From the NCBI GenBank assembly GCA_021613535.1, contig CP075494.1:15314001-15378000 (forward strand): DNA of 64,000 nt, read 5' to 3'. Below, piece by piece: positions 33,334 to 47,513 of the stretch. Origin of the DNA: Adineta vaga. Lineage: Eukaryota > Rotifera. Numbering within the stretch: the first letter of the stretch is position 1; each line of letters opens with the position of its first letter. The position numbers and the translations under genes are program-made. Below the pieces are notes generated by a model that was given only the letters and a program-made list of their open reading frames with translations, was not told the DNA's origin and ran no database searches.

Positions 33334-36300
33334 ATGGATTCGACGATTAATACTTCGCAACAAAATTCTTCTTCAATTCTTGATCTTAGTCAACGAACAA
33401 CAACAACAACAACAAATAACAATTCTTCAGATATGATTATTGATAATTGGACCAATGATTCTTCATGTCAATATACGGACACAATATCAGATGAAGAATA
33501 TCTAAAAATTGATTTAAGAAAAGATTTCGATATTGAACAATCCTTAACTGATCAATATCGAAATATTCCAGTCAAAGAAGATTCATTGTCAGATAGTTCT
33601 TATATAAAAAAATCGAAACTTGATCTGTTTCACCAACGAAAAAAGCCTTCGTAAATCTTTTCATATTCTTCCTACAAGTAAAAAACCCAAACTGTCATCT
33701 ATTCTTTTTAGTTCATCATCACCATCACAATTAATTATTCATAATCTTCAACCATCTTTTCAATTTTTTTCATCAACAAATTTTCTTTGGTCAAAATATC
33801 TTTCGTTAGTCAATGAACGTTCAATATCCGATGAATTCTTCGATCATTACTTAGCATCAATTCATTCTGCATTAGAAATCGATATGAAACTTGAATATTG
33901 TTATGATTTACAAAAAGATTTATATTGGTTAACACAAATTCAATTAGTTTCTCATCGATTAATTCTTTTACATTTCGTTGGAATACCTGATGATGATACA
34001 TCGAATGATTTCTGGGCGGATGTTTATGGACAACGTTGTCATCCAATTGGTTGGTGTAGGAATAATAGTAAATTAATGTTACCACCACCAGTTGTTACAA
34101 AACGAGCTTTTCAACAAATAACAACAAATAACAATAGTAATATGATTCTTAATGGAAATGGTAAGAGTGATAATGAAGAATTACAAACTCCATCGGATTA
34201 TTTGTTCAATAAAGTAAATAAGAATAGAACGTTTAGAAAGAATAAGATGACCTTTGTATTCGTCTGTAGGATATTGGTTTAAATCCAGTTGAACAATTAA
34301 AATGTGGTATGATTCTTGAATTTCAAGATTTGAATCGTCCATGGACATTATGGTTTGTTCGAATAATCAACAATCGTGGTGGACGATTACATCTTCGATA
34401 TATTTATTCCACAACTGAACAAGAAAATTTTCATGATATTCATATATTTTATCTTGATTGGCGTATTCATTTTATTGGTTGGACTTCGCAGAATTCTTCT
34501 ATTTATAGTTACGATATTCCATCATGTTTATCCTTAACTTCTGAGAAACAATCGATTATCGATATGTGTTTTATTGAATCTAAACATCAATTTCATCCAA
34601 CAAATCTTTTCAAAGATCAAGAAGAAATTCGTAAACATCGTTTTATTCAAGGTATGAAATTAGAAGTTTTCGATCCGATAACACAAAATATCTACATTGG
34701 TACGATTGGTTCGATTCATAATGAATATTATTTTGATGTTTTGATTGATAATGAGAAAGAATCAAGATTTGTTGGACATGCGACACATCCACATCTTTTA
34801 CCAGTCCATTGGGCAGCAGAACATCGATTTGTATTGATGAAAGGAAAAGGAATTCGTCAATCGGAAGATTATTGGAATAATTATAGTGAAAAAACGGAGA
34901 AAAATGATTTAGCATCGGAACGTTATTTTAATTTGATAACATTAAATTCTACGGGAAATAATCGCGCAGAACCAGGAATGAAAATGGAAATGATCTATAC
35001 AATAAATAATTGTGATCAAATATTTTCAGTTACACTTATTCATGTTATTGATCATTTAATGTGGTTACGAGTTGATAATCCAAGTTTATTTGATGATAAT
35101 GAACATCTTTTCTATCATGTTTTACCAATAAATTCATTGGATGTATTTCCTGTTGGTTGGGCGAAATTTAATGGATTTGATTTAATAACACCAATTGAAT
35201 ATAAAATTCAAATTGAAACTTATCAACAAAATCGATATGAGTAAGAATTTGTACTTACAAAAAATCAATTTCATCTGTTTTTCTTTAGTTTATTTTCTTC
35301 GGTAACTCATTATCCTCGAATACCTCGAGTTTATCTCAATGAAATTTATCAATTAACATTGTATGTGAACATTCGTTGTTTTTCCGGTTCACATTTCTGT
35401 ACTTCACGTCTTGCTCGTATTCCATCTCAATTCGGTCCTGGTCCATATCGTCACGTTCTTATTGATATGTTTCATCATCTTCTTTCCGCATCCTCGACAT
35501 CAACAAATACACTTCGAGCTTTACGTCGTCTTGAATTTTCAGCCAATACATTACATTTCAAAACAGAATATATTAAAGCAGCTAAGAAATCTTCGAAATT
35601 AATTCGACCTATATCAATACCAACAGATCCTTATTTAATTCATCATTATCTTCGTCATATTTGTACACAATTAGAAACATGTCCAAATCTAATCAGTATG
35701 AAACATAATGAATATCATTGTCCAGATAAATGTCATATATTAATTAATACCTTCGGTATGTTCTATCGCGTTAGAAAGAACTTTTTCCAAAGAACTTTTC
35801 TTCTTCTAGCTCTTTCAATTCACTCAAAACATAAACGAACACAACTTCGTACTGCACAAAATCGTCAACGTAAACAAAAATCTTTATTATGTCATTTCAA
35901 ACCCAATTCAATTCCTCCAACAGTTTCTACACCTGTTGCAGAAGAAATATCATCCATTGAGCAAACATCCGAACAACTTTCCAATGATAATTCTCTTCCT
36001 ATACTTCCGCCACCACCTCCCGGAAGTGATCGGAAAACACGTGGTTTTCGTGTTCATATTGAACCACGAACACATACAGTAACACGAACAAATCGAAAAC
36101 AAAAATTATCAATTAAACAAGAACCACGTGAGCCTAAAGAAATTAAAAGTGAACCTTCATCATCAATTGACGAAATTTCCTTAAATAAAGGTTCATTTTC
36201 ATTGATATTGTCAACATTATTCTAGTCTTTGTGATTCCATTTAGAATTATCAAAACGATCTCGTTTAACGAAAAGCAAACGGCCAGTCTCTCCTGTTATA

Positions 36301-36794
36301 ACAATGAATATTTTATCCGATCCATCATCACCACCAAATAAAGCAAAGAAAAAACGACGTTCTCCTCAATTTGTAAATGATTTATCATCTTCAATATCAA
36401 AAATTGAACTTCCTCTCGCGTCAACTCTACTTCAATCAACTTATCCAATTCCTCCGATTGATACACGAAATCCCGTAACTTGGAATGTGAATGATGTTTG
36501 TTCATATTTAAATCAATCAGGATGTTCATTTGCTTTGAAAACAATCAAAGAACAAGTAAGAGCAGAAAAGCAAATATTTTCATTTTCAAATAATTTATTT
36601 TTAAGGAAATTGATGGTGCTGCTCTTCTTCTTCTCGATGATCTACCTAAAGTTCAAGATTTACTTGAATTTAAATTAGGTCCAGCTGTGAAATTTTGTCA
36701 TGTTGTTGAACAACTTCGTACACAAGTTATTGATACATTTCATTCATCTCCTTCATTGAAAACTTCACGTTTATCAACAAAAAATACATCTTAA
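33334..36794 (+). CDS. SFMBT: SFMBT: four-MBT, SLED and SAM domain chromatin protein
   Basis: Polycomb-group-type chromatin protein that binds methylated histone tails in the nucleus. Six exons (33334-33650, 33712-34213, 34270-35240, 35289-36190, 36245-36555, 36606-36794) total 3192 nt, 1063 residues. After a Ser/Thr-rich N-terminus come four MBT repeats, visible at [41 protein letters not shown]...[11 protein letters not shown], and GMKMEM...[12 protein letters not shown]. Exon 4 holds the SLED (DUF3588) domain ([20 protein letters not shown], ... [20 protein letters not shown]). A basic Ser/Pro-rich linker follows, then a SAM domain ([20 protein letters not shown] ... [20 protein letters not shown]). 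The order and number match SFMBT1/2 and Drosophila Sfmbt. The 61-bp first intron removes an apparent frame break at 33651. Confidence 0.95.
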
Positions 36795-37456
36795 GAAAAG
36801 ACAATTTTGACAGTATGTTTCTATATGTAACGTTCAATCTATCTTTATTTGTTTCATCGGATATTTAAATTCATGTGTTCTATCTGTTTTTTTTGCAAAG
36901 AACTGTATCTTTCTGTTTGTTTACCTGTTTTCTTCTTCCTCTTGTATATTTCTGTTCTATATGTTTCTTCTAAAAAAAAATCAAAGCAGATAAATCATTG
37001 CCAATTTCTCTTATAATTAGAAAATCAATAAGAATATACCGATGATTGGATACGAATAACATAATGTTTTACACCTACGTATACACGACGATTGTACTTA
37101 CCTGTTTGACAAAGACGCTATTCAAATCTTATTTGATGAAATCGGACAGGGTCATTAAACATTCTGACAGAGTGATATTCATACGAAATCTCATTTTTTA
37201 AATGTCAGTTTCGTATTCTTCATGTCTAAGAACAAAAAACGATGCTCGTGATATTTTTGTAAATAGATTGATATTAAAAAGAAATTGATTAGAAGACTGT
37301 CTATCTATTGACAAGGACATTTAGAAAATTATTCATTTCAATATTATATCGAACAGGAAAAATGTGACTCGGTTTTTTCGCTTTCCTTTCCTAGTAATGT
37401 TTTTCAAGCGTATCGGTTTTCTTTTCTCGAAGAAATAATTCAGAAAAGGTAAGAAA
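36795..37456. other. Intergenic
   Basis: About 660 bp between SFMBT and the YihY/BrkB gene; no feature recognised. Confidence 0.4.
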
Positions 37457-38530
37457 ATGACTTCACGGTTATCAGTTGTCGTTGAGGAAGAAACGAATAT
37501 TCAGTCGTCATTTTGTTTAGAAAGAAAATGTTTCGTTTTGCGTCGCGACCAACTGGCCGTGGGGACTATTTTGACTCCAACTAAACCTCCGATATCAGCT
37601 TGGGGGTTTATTAAAAAGATTCTTAACGATCGAACATTAGGTTTTGGTTCATTACTTGCTTATACTTTTATTATTGCTCTGCTTCCATTAGCAGTTGCAG
37701 CTCTTGGAATCTTTGGACTTATTCTTAATAGTGATTCAAGTACAAAAGAATCACTTGTTGATTCCATAGCGAATTCCATAGATGATAATACAACAAAAAC
37801 GGCTGTTCGTGAGGTAAGAAAACACATGCTTTTTCTTGAAACTAAACAAGATGAAGACATATTTTAGATAACAGATATAGCTTCGAATAATCTTGCTAAT
37901 GGTGCAGGTGGTATTCTTGCTATCGGTATTATATTTTCACTTTGGGGTGGTTCACGTTTATTCGTTGCAATTGATGAAGTTTTTACTATATTCTATCGTA
38001 CACCAGATCGAGGATTTGTAAAGAAGAATTTAGTCGCAATTGGAATGTTAATTTTATTTATTCTTTTGGTTCTATTAATAATTATTTCAAGTGGTGCACC
38101 ATCGTTTCTTATTAATGCTTTACCCAATCAAAATGGTGCACAATTTGGAATCTTCATTGCAGGAATAGCAATATCAATATCAGTTGCATTTCTTCTATTC
38201 TTCGTTATTTATATACTTGTACCAAACAAAAAAATGAGATTGAAATACACGTGGTGTGGAGCATTGGTTGCAGCGATTTTATTGGATATCTTTTTAATTT
38301 TATTTCCTTTATATATTCGAAGATTTATGGGTTCATTTATTGGTCTCATTGGTTTTGTTGTGATTTTGATCACATTTTTTTATTATTTTTCAATTATTCT
38401 TTTGTTGGGAGCACAAATTAATGCGTATTTTTTTGAACGCATTCAACCATTACCAGAAGGTTTAGGTACTTTTCTTCATCAAGCTGTCACTGTTATGTTA
38501 AGAAGACCAAACCTTCCGATACCAAAGTAA
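37457..38530 (+). CDS. YihY/BrkB-family integral membrane protein (bacterial type)
   Basis: Polytopic membrane protein of the YihY/BrkB (UPF0761, formerly mis-named ribonuclease BN) family; its molecular role is not settled. Two exons, 37457-37813 and 37868-38530, separated by a 54-bp GT-AG intron; 339 residues. Family features: GFGSLLAYTFIIALLPLAVA in the first membrane region, LWGGSRLFVAIDEVFTIFYR with the following basic KK, then four hydrophobic segments including MLILFILLVLLIIISSGAPS and the conserved C-terminal FYYFSIILLLGAQINAYFFE. This family is mainly bacterial with scattered eukaryotes, so horizontal acquisition followed by intron gain is plausible. Codon use and AT content match the neighbours, indicating amelioration. 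Flanking genes are clearly metazoan. Confidence 0.8.
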
Positions 38531-39095
38531 AGTCGATTATCATAACTTTAACACACAGAGAAAAAGTTTTGAAAAATTAATAAAAATTTTCATCTCAGTT
38601 GATTATTTTACGTTAAAACTATAATTTAGAATATCTGTCGGGATAGAAGGGAGTGGGACTCAAAATATCTCAATTTAATGTTACTTCATGACACTATCTT
38701 ATTCACACATATATATGTTTCCCTTCTTTCCTTCTTCTTTATTCCTCACCAGCCACGACGTACACAGTTTGTTTCTTCGCTGTAAAATGTCTCTTCTCTT
38801 TTCTTCATCACTTATTTTTCATTATTTATTTGACTACGGTAGACTTGATTTATCATAGTGAGATTTCTTGAGATACCTTTACATTTCCCGTATTGAGAAT
38901 CTCACACACTCACTGATTTAATTCTGTTTGACATTCTCTATCGAAGAGAGTTTTTGTACTTCTCACTTGATGTTAACCAGAAACAGTAAGAAGAATTCTC
39001 TAGGGAAAATACTAAAGAACATGATAAATCCATTTCAATTCTATCACATAACATTTATTGCTACTTTTAATGTACAAGAAATCGGCTTCTTTTTT
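38531..39095. other. Convergent intergenic region
   Basis: Lies between the 3' ends of the YihY/BrkB gene (+) and ANKFN1 (-). No gene seen. Confidence 0.45.
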
Positions 39096-42000
39096 TCAAA
39101 TATTTAAACTCAAGTTCGATCCTTTTTCTTTGGATTTTGTTGGATTTGAAGGTGGAAAAAGCCATGATGTTCGTTCAATTGATTGTGTTGTTTGTAATAA
39201 AGATAAATCTTTTGAACAAAGATAAATTTGTCCACCAAAATGAACCAAACGTTTTTGAATATCATATGCTGTTAGTTGATCTTCAATCATATATTCTCGT
39301 CCATTTGAATGCATCCAAATGAAATTCAATGAGGAATCTAATTTTTGAATGTTTTCTTGTTGTTGTTTGAGAATCATTTGTAAAATTTCATTTAATTTCG
39401 TCATTTTATTCAATCGAATGGTTACTGGAATCAATGTATTCGATGTTAATAATGATACATAAAATGTTAATTCAATTGAATGTTCTTCAATATCAATAAA
39501 TCCACTATCACTTTTTTCAATCGAATAGGTTTGTTCAATTTTTATTGAATGATGATTTGTTGATGATTGAAATGATTTCAATGAAATTCCCGAATAGGTT
39601 TTATCTTTGGCACAATTAATAACATGTACAAGCCATCGAGATAAACGCCAAATATCATCAAGATCTTGTTGACAAGCAAGTAAATGATTAAGACGATAAC
39701 GACTTTCATCTAATTCATTCATTGAAAATGCTTCACGTTGACTTTGTTGCGCACAGATTAATTCAAAATCCAAACAAATCGATACACGACTATATTGACA
39801 GATAAAACGATAATTATTACTCAAATGTTGCACTAAAATTAAGAATAAAACTAAAGATTTCAATCATCAGAATTAAATCGATACATACAAATTTCAAATA
39901 TATAAACAGGTAGATAAATAAATGATGTCAATGAATGATTAGATGGAGTTGAAAGAATATTAACTTCATCGGCAGTTGACATTAGAATAATTAAAGATAA
40001 ATCATCACGAATTTCTACAACTTGTGAATTATAAATTCGACTGTTGGAAAAATGAATTTCCGGAAGATCTAAATCAATGAATATTAATAAAGAATTCTCT
40101 TGTTTCGAAACTATTTCTCTTACTAAGCATGACAAATAATTCTTTCGCTGCATTACGAAATTGATTTTTGAATGATTCTAAACTATTTTCAGATGTTTCA
40201 TCATCCGTTGAACTTTCGTGATTATTATGTAACCATTCCCATTCTTCTCTACAAATCAAATTATTCTTTTCGAAATAAGAAAATATCAATAAACCTTCGA
40301 AATTACCTGGAAACATTGGCAATTGAACGAATTTTTGTACAAGGTAATGAGCCAGGCATATATTTATTGACCATAACACGAAGAGAATCGACACTATTCT
40401 GCATTTTTAAATAAGCAACATATAAACCCGAATCCAAACGACGCATTGATGCATGATAAAATTCAATCATATCCTTTAAACAGAAGATTTTATACAAGAA
40501 AAAAAAGAGAAATTTTCATTTCATACGGGAAGTTTTTCTGTTATTTGTTGAAGACATGAATTATTCGACGAATCTTTAATTGTTTCAAAGAATTTTGTCA
40601 TTGTTACCCATTTTAAATTTGATGAACAAATATTTACACGTGTATCGGATGTTAAATCATTGATAAGTACAAATGCAACATTTCCATCGTTATCACGAAT
40701 AAATGTATGATGAAGACGACCAAGATTATTGATTTCCTCTAATGTCTAAATAGAGGAAAATATCGTTTTAAGAATACGAAGATCAATTTATATCTTACTT
40801 GAAGTTCAATCGCTGCTTGAACAAGTTTAATTCGAAGGTAAAATGATGTTACACTTGAACATCGTTGTAGATCAGGCCTTAGATTCTTTAAATCATCCCA
40901 AACGAATGTTAATTTCATGAACCATTGAAAATCTGCTAATAAATTATGACCATAATTTTCATCGACTTCAACCATGGGTAATACGTCTTCATTGGTAACT
41001 AAAATTCGTTCACCATTTAACATTACGGAGACTAAATAAAGACCTCTGAAAAAGAGAAAAAGAACAGAAAGAAAAGCTTGTAAAGAGTTTTGATGAAATC
41101 AAATGGTTACCGTTTCATTGATCGTGCTAATCGAGGATAGAATTGAAATAGTTGACGAATATTTTTACGAAGTGTTCCATAACTTCGACGGCGATTTCTC
41201 ATATTTGATGTTTCATTTGATTCTATTGAAAAAGATCAATTATCATTATTTATGAAATTATCGACTATTACTCACCATTTCCGTCTCTATCAATGAGAAT
41301 TTTGTTCAGTATTTCTTCAAAACGTAAATCACAAATATTCGTTCGTGAAGTTTTCGAAAATTCTCGCCAATCTAAACAATTTCAATTCGATAATTTCATT
41401 GATAAAATCTTCTTCAACATACTTGATGGTACACAATACGGTGGATTTGCTAGAACCGTTTGACCAAAACCTTTTAAATTTCCTGCTGATACTCTTACAA
41501 AACATCGTTGTCCAACCGGTAAATTTCGAATAATATATTCTCGTAGAAAACAATTTTTAATAATATCAAACATAACATCGGTAAAATCTTCATCAAAACT
41601 CCATTCAACTAATTCAAATAGAAAATGCAATCACCCTTTTTCAATCAAATCATGCTTTACTTTTATATTTAACAACCATAACTCCATTCGATCGAAGTGG
41701 TTCATCAAATGTTACTGTTATATTATCCGAACCTGTAACCATTAATCGAACATTTGTTGGTGCATCCGGTATACCTAAAAACAAAGAGCAGAAGAATATC
41801 TTGTCATGCGATTCTGTATCTTCCTTGTACTTACGTCTTTGATAATTGAACTCAAGAGGAGATTTTTCTTCGGATTTAATAAGAAATCTCAAAGCATTTT
41901 TAACAACTATCACTGTAGATCGGAACTTTTGTTTTCCATTCATCGTACTTATTCTGATAGAAATGACTTCAAGTAAGTTATTCAATACCTGGAAAGTTTT

Positions 42001-45000
42001 CTAGTTTGATTTCGGTCGGATAGAGGAAAAAGGAAAATATCATCTCGTTTAATATGTCACGTAACTAATTATCTTCGATAGAATTGATGAAAATCAAAAA
42101 CAGGAAGAAAGAAAACGACGTCATTTCTTCTCATGTGATTTCTACCTGCTTGTTCATAGTTTTCTTTCATTTGTAATAACATTAATGAACGTTGTTGATT
42201 TATTTGTTGCTGTTGACTTTTACTTGGACGACGATGACGATGTTGCTTATCAAATGATGGAGATAAACGACGCAACTAAAATAAAGATGTTCTCCTATGT
42301 AAATATCACAAACGATCTTCAATGACGTCGATGTGACTATCGATTAGATTTCCAAACGTGTCTCGAGTAAAAAATATCGACCTTTCATTTGTACTTTTTT
42401 CAAAGTACGTATTTGAAATCCCTCGATTTGATGTTAATAATGGAAAGAATAACTCACACTGTAAGACCTTGACTATTGTCAACGACCTGTCATTCAGAAT
42501 GTCAAATTTTACCGAAAAGACCTTGTCTTAGTTTATTCGGTTCGATAGTGCAAATTCCAATTAATTTTAATAGGAACAACTTGTTTTAGATCAAATCTTA
42601 CCGATGCATCATCTGGTGTTAATCTATTCGATGAAGATTTCTTGATTAATTCATTGGAAGTTTGTTCAACAAGCATTGAAATTTGTTGACAAACACTTTG
42701 ATATCGAACTTCTTCCGGTTGAACTTCAAACAATGCGTTTTTTTTTCTTTATGTTATTCTCATCAAAAGAAAACTATTCAACATACTTCTTAAACTTTCT
42801 CTGGCGCCATAATGTATTAAAAGTCGGATCATTGAAATATTGTTTAACATGATAGCTATATCCAATGGACACCAATCATATTCGTTGTATCTTTAATCAA
42901 AAAAACAAAAGTTTTATATGGATAAGAAGAAAAATATTCACATACGAATTAATGAGATTTCCATTTGTTTGAATCAAATGTTTCGTTCCCAGAAAATCTG
43001 AATCTTCTACAGTTTGAAAAATACCTTGGAAGAAAATTTCGAATTAGTTTAACGAAATTTCTTCGGATGACAAACGATTTACTTTCTGCTGCAATTTTGT
43101 TATTTGAAGTATGTACGGATGTAATTTTCAATGTATTTCCATTGGGATTATTTTTCATATCGACAAGTTTATTGATCGAAATACTTCCTGTTGTATTTCG
43201 TCGTTTAGATAAATATGCATTCAAATCGGATTGTTGACTTTTCGACAGCGTTTTATTAGATACGGGTAAAAGAAATGTTTCGCCATTTTGAGAAGAATTA
43301 TGTTTCGGATTAGGAGATGATGATAAAGTAATGCAAGAATGTTTATGACTTGCCGTACTCGTTCGTCGTCGATTACTAATTCGAAAAGAAGAAAAAAAAG
43401 TCATTTCATTGAATAGAAATCAATACTAATAAACAATTGTTCATTATCCTCAAGGAAATCTTTATCGATGAACTTTATCTTCAATCAGTCTGAAATAATA
43501 AGTCCTTGTGATTGTATATATTTTTTTGTGGAACTCAAAGTAAGTGAACGTTACAGATGAGGTCTCATTACCAATAGGCTAACATCGCATGTGAGTTCTA
43601 CATTTCAATCGCTGAAGAGCTGTGCAATGCTTACGGTGATGTTTCATAGGTTGCTGGTGTTGTTGTATTATCGTCAGACTAGAATAAGAAATGAATATAA
43701 ATGTTAGAAGAATTATTTCTATACCGAAATTCCAATTGTATAAGGTCGAGTTTTCGTACTAAATTGTTTGAAAAGTAGTTTTTGAATAAGATTAGGACTA
43801 CATGATGGTATGATTGATCGATGTTCATCTAGAATAAGAATTGAAAAGAAGATTTGTTCGATTTTGTAATTCAATTTTACCTTTACTTCCCATTGAATTC
43901 GTCGGTGATAATTCGAATTTGACAAGAGATAATCGTCGAGTATATCGATTCTTTATTTTATTCATTGATGTTAATTTTGGTGGAATAATTGTATTTTCAT
44001 TTAATTCATTTTCATCTGATGGAATATCGTAGGTTGTCGAACGTCGAAAATGACGTCTAAAGAAAAAATTCGATCTTTTAACTTTGTCATAGCATCATGA
44101 CCTATTGGCAAATCTTCTATCAATACGATATAAACGTATTTATTCGATCGAAATCAATCAAAGAAACATTAGAAGTAATTAATAAGAAAGATAAAAATAT
44201 CTCTTAAAGGTTATCATGGCAAAAAGATTTGTTCAAACATATGGAGAAAGGAAACATAAAAATAATTACTTCCCTTTGCTCTGACGTCGAGAAAAAATAT
44301 TATCCAAAGATGATTATTATTATTATTATTATTATTACTAGAGGATGTGAAAACGGCATTTCATCTGGAGATTAATAATTTCTTTCTATTTTTACTCAAA
44401 CGATTAGATTTTCTATAAATAGATATCGAAACTTCCGTATTATAAGATCTCAATTTATTCATTGATTCGAAAAGTTCAATCGCAATAAGTAATCGAGCGG
44501 TGAGAGTTCATGATGTTTTTTTCTCAAACTAATTGCTCACTTATCATGTGTTTTTTTCGTGATGTTAATCTTCATTAGATAGATGTAACAAATTGATGGC
44601 TAACAGGCGAATGTCATTAGATCTTATATTTTTCTTCGAATATCAGTGATAAAAAATGTATTAATTCGATCGAAGTCTGTCCAATGTTTGATCACGAAGG
44701 ACAAGCACTAGAACAACAATAACAATCGATCAGTTATCTTCTTCAATGTTTATATTAACGGGAAAAAAAACAAGCATGTGTGTATATGTCTATGCATGTG
44801 CTTTATTAAAATCAACCATCGTTCTTTTCTCATTAGTTAGACGATCTCGATTTCCAAAATATTGTTTGTCTTTTTGGATGAAATGTCAATATCTACACTT
44901 GTATCAAAATCAATGTCATTTGGATTTTCATCATAGACGAAGAGAAAATTCAGCTAAGATGTACGGCAACTTGTACTAATAATTCAAGGTTTTCTTCATC

Positions 45001-45519
45001 GTATCAAGGCAATCTATAATCTTAATCATCAATTGCGTCATCTTAGAAGACAGACAAGCAGTCAGACAAACAAATGGCTTCATGCCATTTCATCAATACA
45101 TCAAGGGATTTATTGTAACATGTGCATAAACAAATAAAAGTCAAATGGCTAGACTTATCATCAAGGATATAAAATCTACCTACATAATTAACTGATTTGT
45201 AGTTATTATTAACTAACCTTTTATAATTTGTATTTGTTGGTGTAATTCGTGTCGTAAGAGGATTCTTTCCTCGAATACTATCACGTACATGTCGAAAATC
45301 ATTGTAACCAACTTGACAATCGCCAATTTCTCCGAATGATGCACGTTTTTTCATTTTAAATTTCTGTGAAGTTTTCGTTGACGAACATGATGTTGATGAG
45401 GAATGTCGTTGTAATAATTGCTGTTGATCTTCAATAATTATCGGTGTTTGAACTGAACGATATTTCAAATGTTCTTGCCACCAACGAAAAAGTTTAAGCC
45501 AATTATCTGTTGAAGACAT
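39096..45519 (-). CDS. ANKFN1: Ankyrin-repeat and fibronectin III protein (ANKFN1 / wide awake)
   Basis: Large cytosolic scaffold of the ANKFN1 family; the Drosophila member wide awake acts in clock neurons. About 20 exons. N-terminal exon 45218-45519 (MSSTDNWLKLFRWWQEHLKY), then Ser/Arg-rich exons at 44056 and below. Ankyrin region: IFQTVEDSDFLGTKHLIQTN (~42950-43020) and YNEYDWCPLDIAIMLNNISM (~42790-42890). Fibronectin type III: GIPDAPTNVRLMVTGSDNIT (~41670-41775) and LVEWSFDEDF to GQRCFVRVSAGNLKGFGQTV (~41425-41615). Family core: NGERILVTNEDVLPMVEVDE, NYGHNLLADFQWFMKLTFVW (40801-41049). The C-terminal exon has LLACQQDLDDIWRLSRWLVH, then a Ras-association-like region (IPVTIRLNKMTKLNEILQMI) and a stop at 39096. 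TTTTAG lies 5 nt before the start codon, so a 5' exon or trans-splicing is possible. The 1.1-kb intron 44057-45217 holds a TTA microsatellite. Confidence 0.88.
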
Positions 45520-47513
45520 TTGTTCTAAAATGATAAAGAAAAGAAAGAATAATATTCTCCTGTTATTTGTCATCATCATTGAGAGAGAGAAAGAGAGAGA
45601 GAGAGACTAGAAGTAATCAATAGTGATGACATATAAGAAACAGTTCAATAATTGCTACTCGTTGTTTCGACACACGCCGAGGGAAAAGAAATCAGTTAGA
45701 GACGAACGACTAGGATAGTTTATTTATGAAATGAACATACAAGTCCGTTGTTGAATAATTTATTTCTTTTTAGGAAGAGAGCGAAAGAGAAAGAGAGAGA
45801 GAGCGAGAACGAAAGAAATGCGAAGAAGAAATGGCACGAACTATCTTTTAATATTTCCTTTTATACTTTGTCATTAAGAATATGTGGGTAGCTGATTTCA
45901 TAGGGAGAGAAAGTTTCTAATTGTATCCTTAAAGACAATTTACCAGAGATGATGATATTCACTATAATTATATCTCATTTAATCGAAATAGAAACATGAA
46001 ATTGCCCTTCATCATGATGATGATGATGTACATATTGAGATATGGTGAATGAGAACATAAAAGATAATAAACGGTTCAAGATAAGAAAACGCGAAAGAGG
46101 CGTCAACCTTTGCTTTGACTTCTATTGAATAATTATCTAGTGTATTCGTCAAGAGAACAGATGGATATAGTGTTAATTGTGCCAATAAATAACATTGCCG
46201 AGAAAGTCGAGATCAAGGACAATGAATGCAAGATGAAGAAAGAGAAAGAGTATTCATATGTATTAGGTAATATCTATCTTAAGATATCTCGATAATTTCT
46301 ATGAAGAATCTAATCAGATAGACAAAGATCAATTGTCTATGATATGATATACTTTACTTGATTACCTATAACTTCGATGATCAGAGTATATTATGTCAAG
46401 GATATAAGAGACAAGAATCAATTAAATCCTACTCATAGGGTTATAATCGAGACATTTTTGATTAGTTCCAGACGTTTTTAATGAATTCTTTTCTCCGATT
46501 AGATTAAGCTTTCAAGTTCGTCTAGATATATCTTCTTGAAAAAGTATGTCTTCATCTCAATGATCGTTTACAGATGATAACAAAACTACTAATCATGTCT
46601 AGAATTACAAGTCAATTGATATGAAATCCTTACCGACCTTGCTTTATATCCCTAGTCATTGAATTCCATTAGATATTTATCGAATAGAAATGACTTACGT
46701 GCGTTAATCGTTGATTTTATTTGCTATTTAACAACCATATTGTGTTCATATATCAATCAAAATTTATTAGATTAATATATTCATCAGGTTCAAGTGAAGA
46801 GAAAAAGTAATGGACGTCAGAATGAAATCGTTCTCAGTTAATAACTGTTAATCATTTGTTATTCCGTTGGAATAATTATTTTCCTCGATGTTCGTGTGTT
46901 CGATTAATTATGATAGCGAGTTGTTAAGTTCGTTGTTTTGAAGTAGAATTAGTTATAAATATCAAGGACTAAGTTATGTTCGATGTTACCAAATAAATAG
47001 AAAAATAAAAAAATAACTTCTGTTCTGGATGTTGGATGATAAGATGTTTTCATCTTTTTCTCTGTCAATTGGATCTAATTGATTTTTGTTCTTTATGAAA
47101 AGAAAAAACCTCATTAACAATCATGCATAACTAAACTTATTTTCCAAATGCAAAATGATGAGCTGAAAGCAAATTTGTTTTTATTGATATTGTTCTTTCG
47201 TGTATATTTGTTAACAAGACAGGTAAACAAAAAAAAGAAGAAAAGTTTTTTTTCTCGGGCGCTTTTTTTTCTATACCGAGTTTCATACACGAAGAACTCA
47301 AACATATATGAAAATGAGAGACAAACAAAAGAAAAGAAGAAGAAGAAGAAAACTACACAACAATCATGTAGATAAACAAAAAAGAAGAACGAATATGTCG
47401 ATCAATTTCAAGAAATGAGAAAGACATGAAACGTTACACACAAGAAAGAAAAACAAACGTCGTCCATGTGTGATGATAATCAACGGATGATAATGGTATA
47501 TATATATATATAT
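45520..47513. other. Intergenic, microsatellite-bearing
   Basis: About 2 kb without a supported gene. GA-rich tracts at 45580-45606 and ~45775-45815, a GATGAT run near 46011-46028 and an AT dinucleotide run just before 47514. Promoter side of ANKFN1 at its left end. Confidence 0.5.

Noticed and set aside
33651-33711. Apparent frame break at the A-run in SFMBT
   Set aside because: It is a 61-bp GT-AG intron; total coding length is an exact multiple of three.
44746-44979. Plus-strand frame inside ANKFN1
   Set aside because: Lies in a 1.1-kb intron, lacks recognisable domains and splice sites.
47137-47375. Overlapping open frames on both strands near 47.1-47.4 kb
   Set aside because: Low-complexity Lys/Phe-rich AT sequence without domains or splice context.
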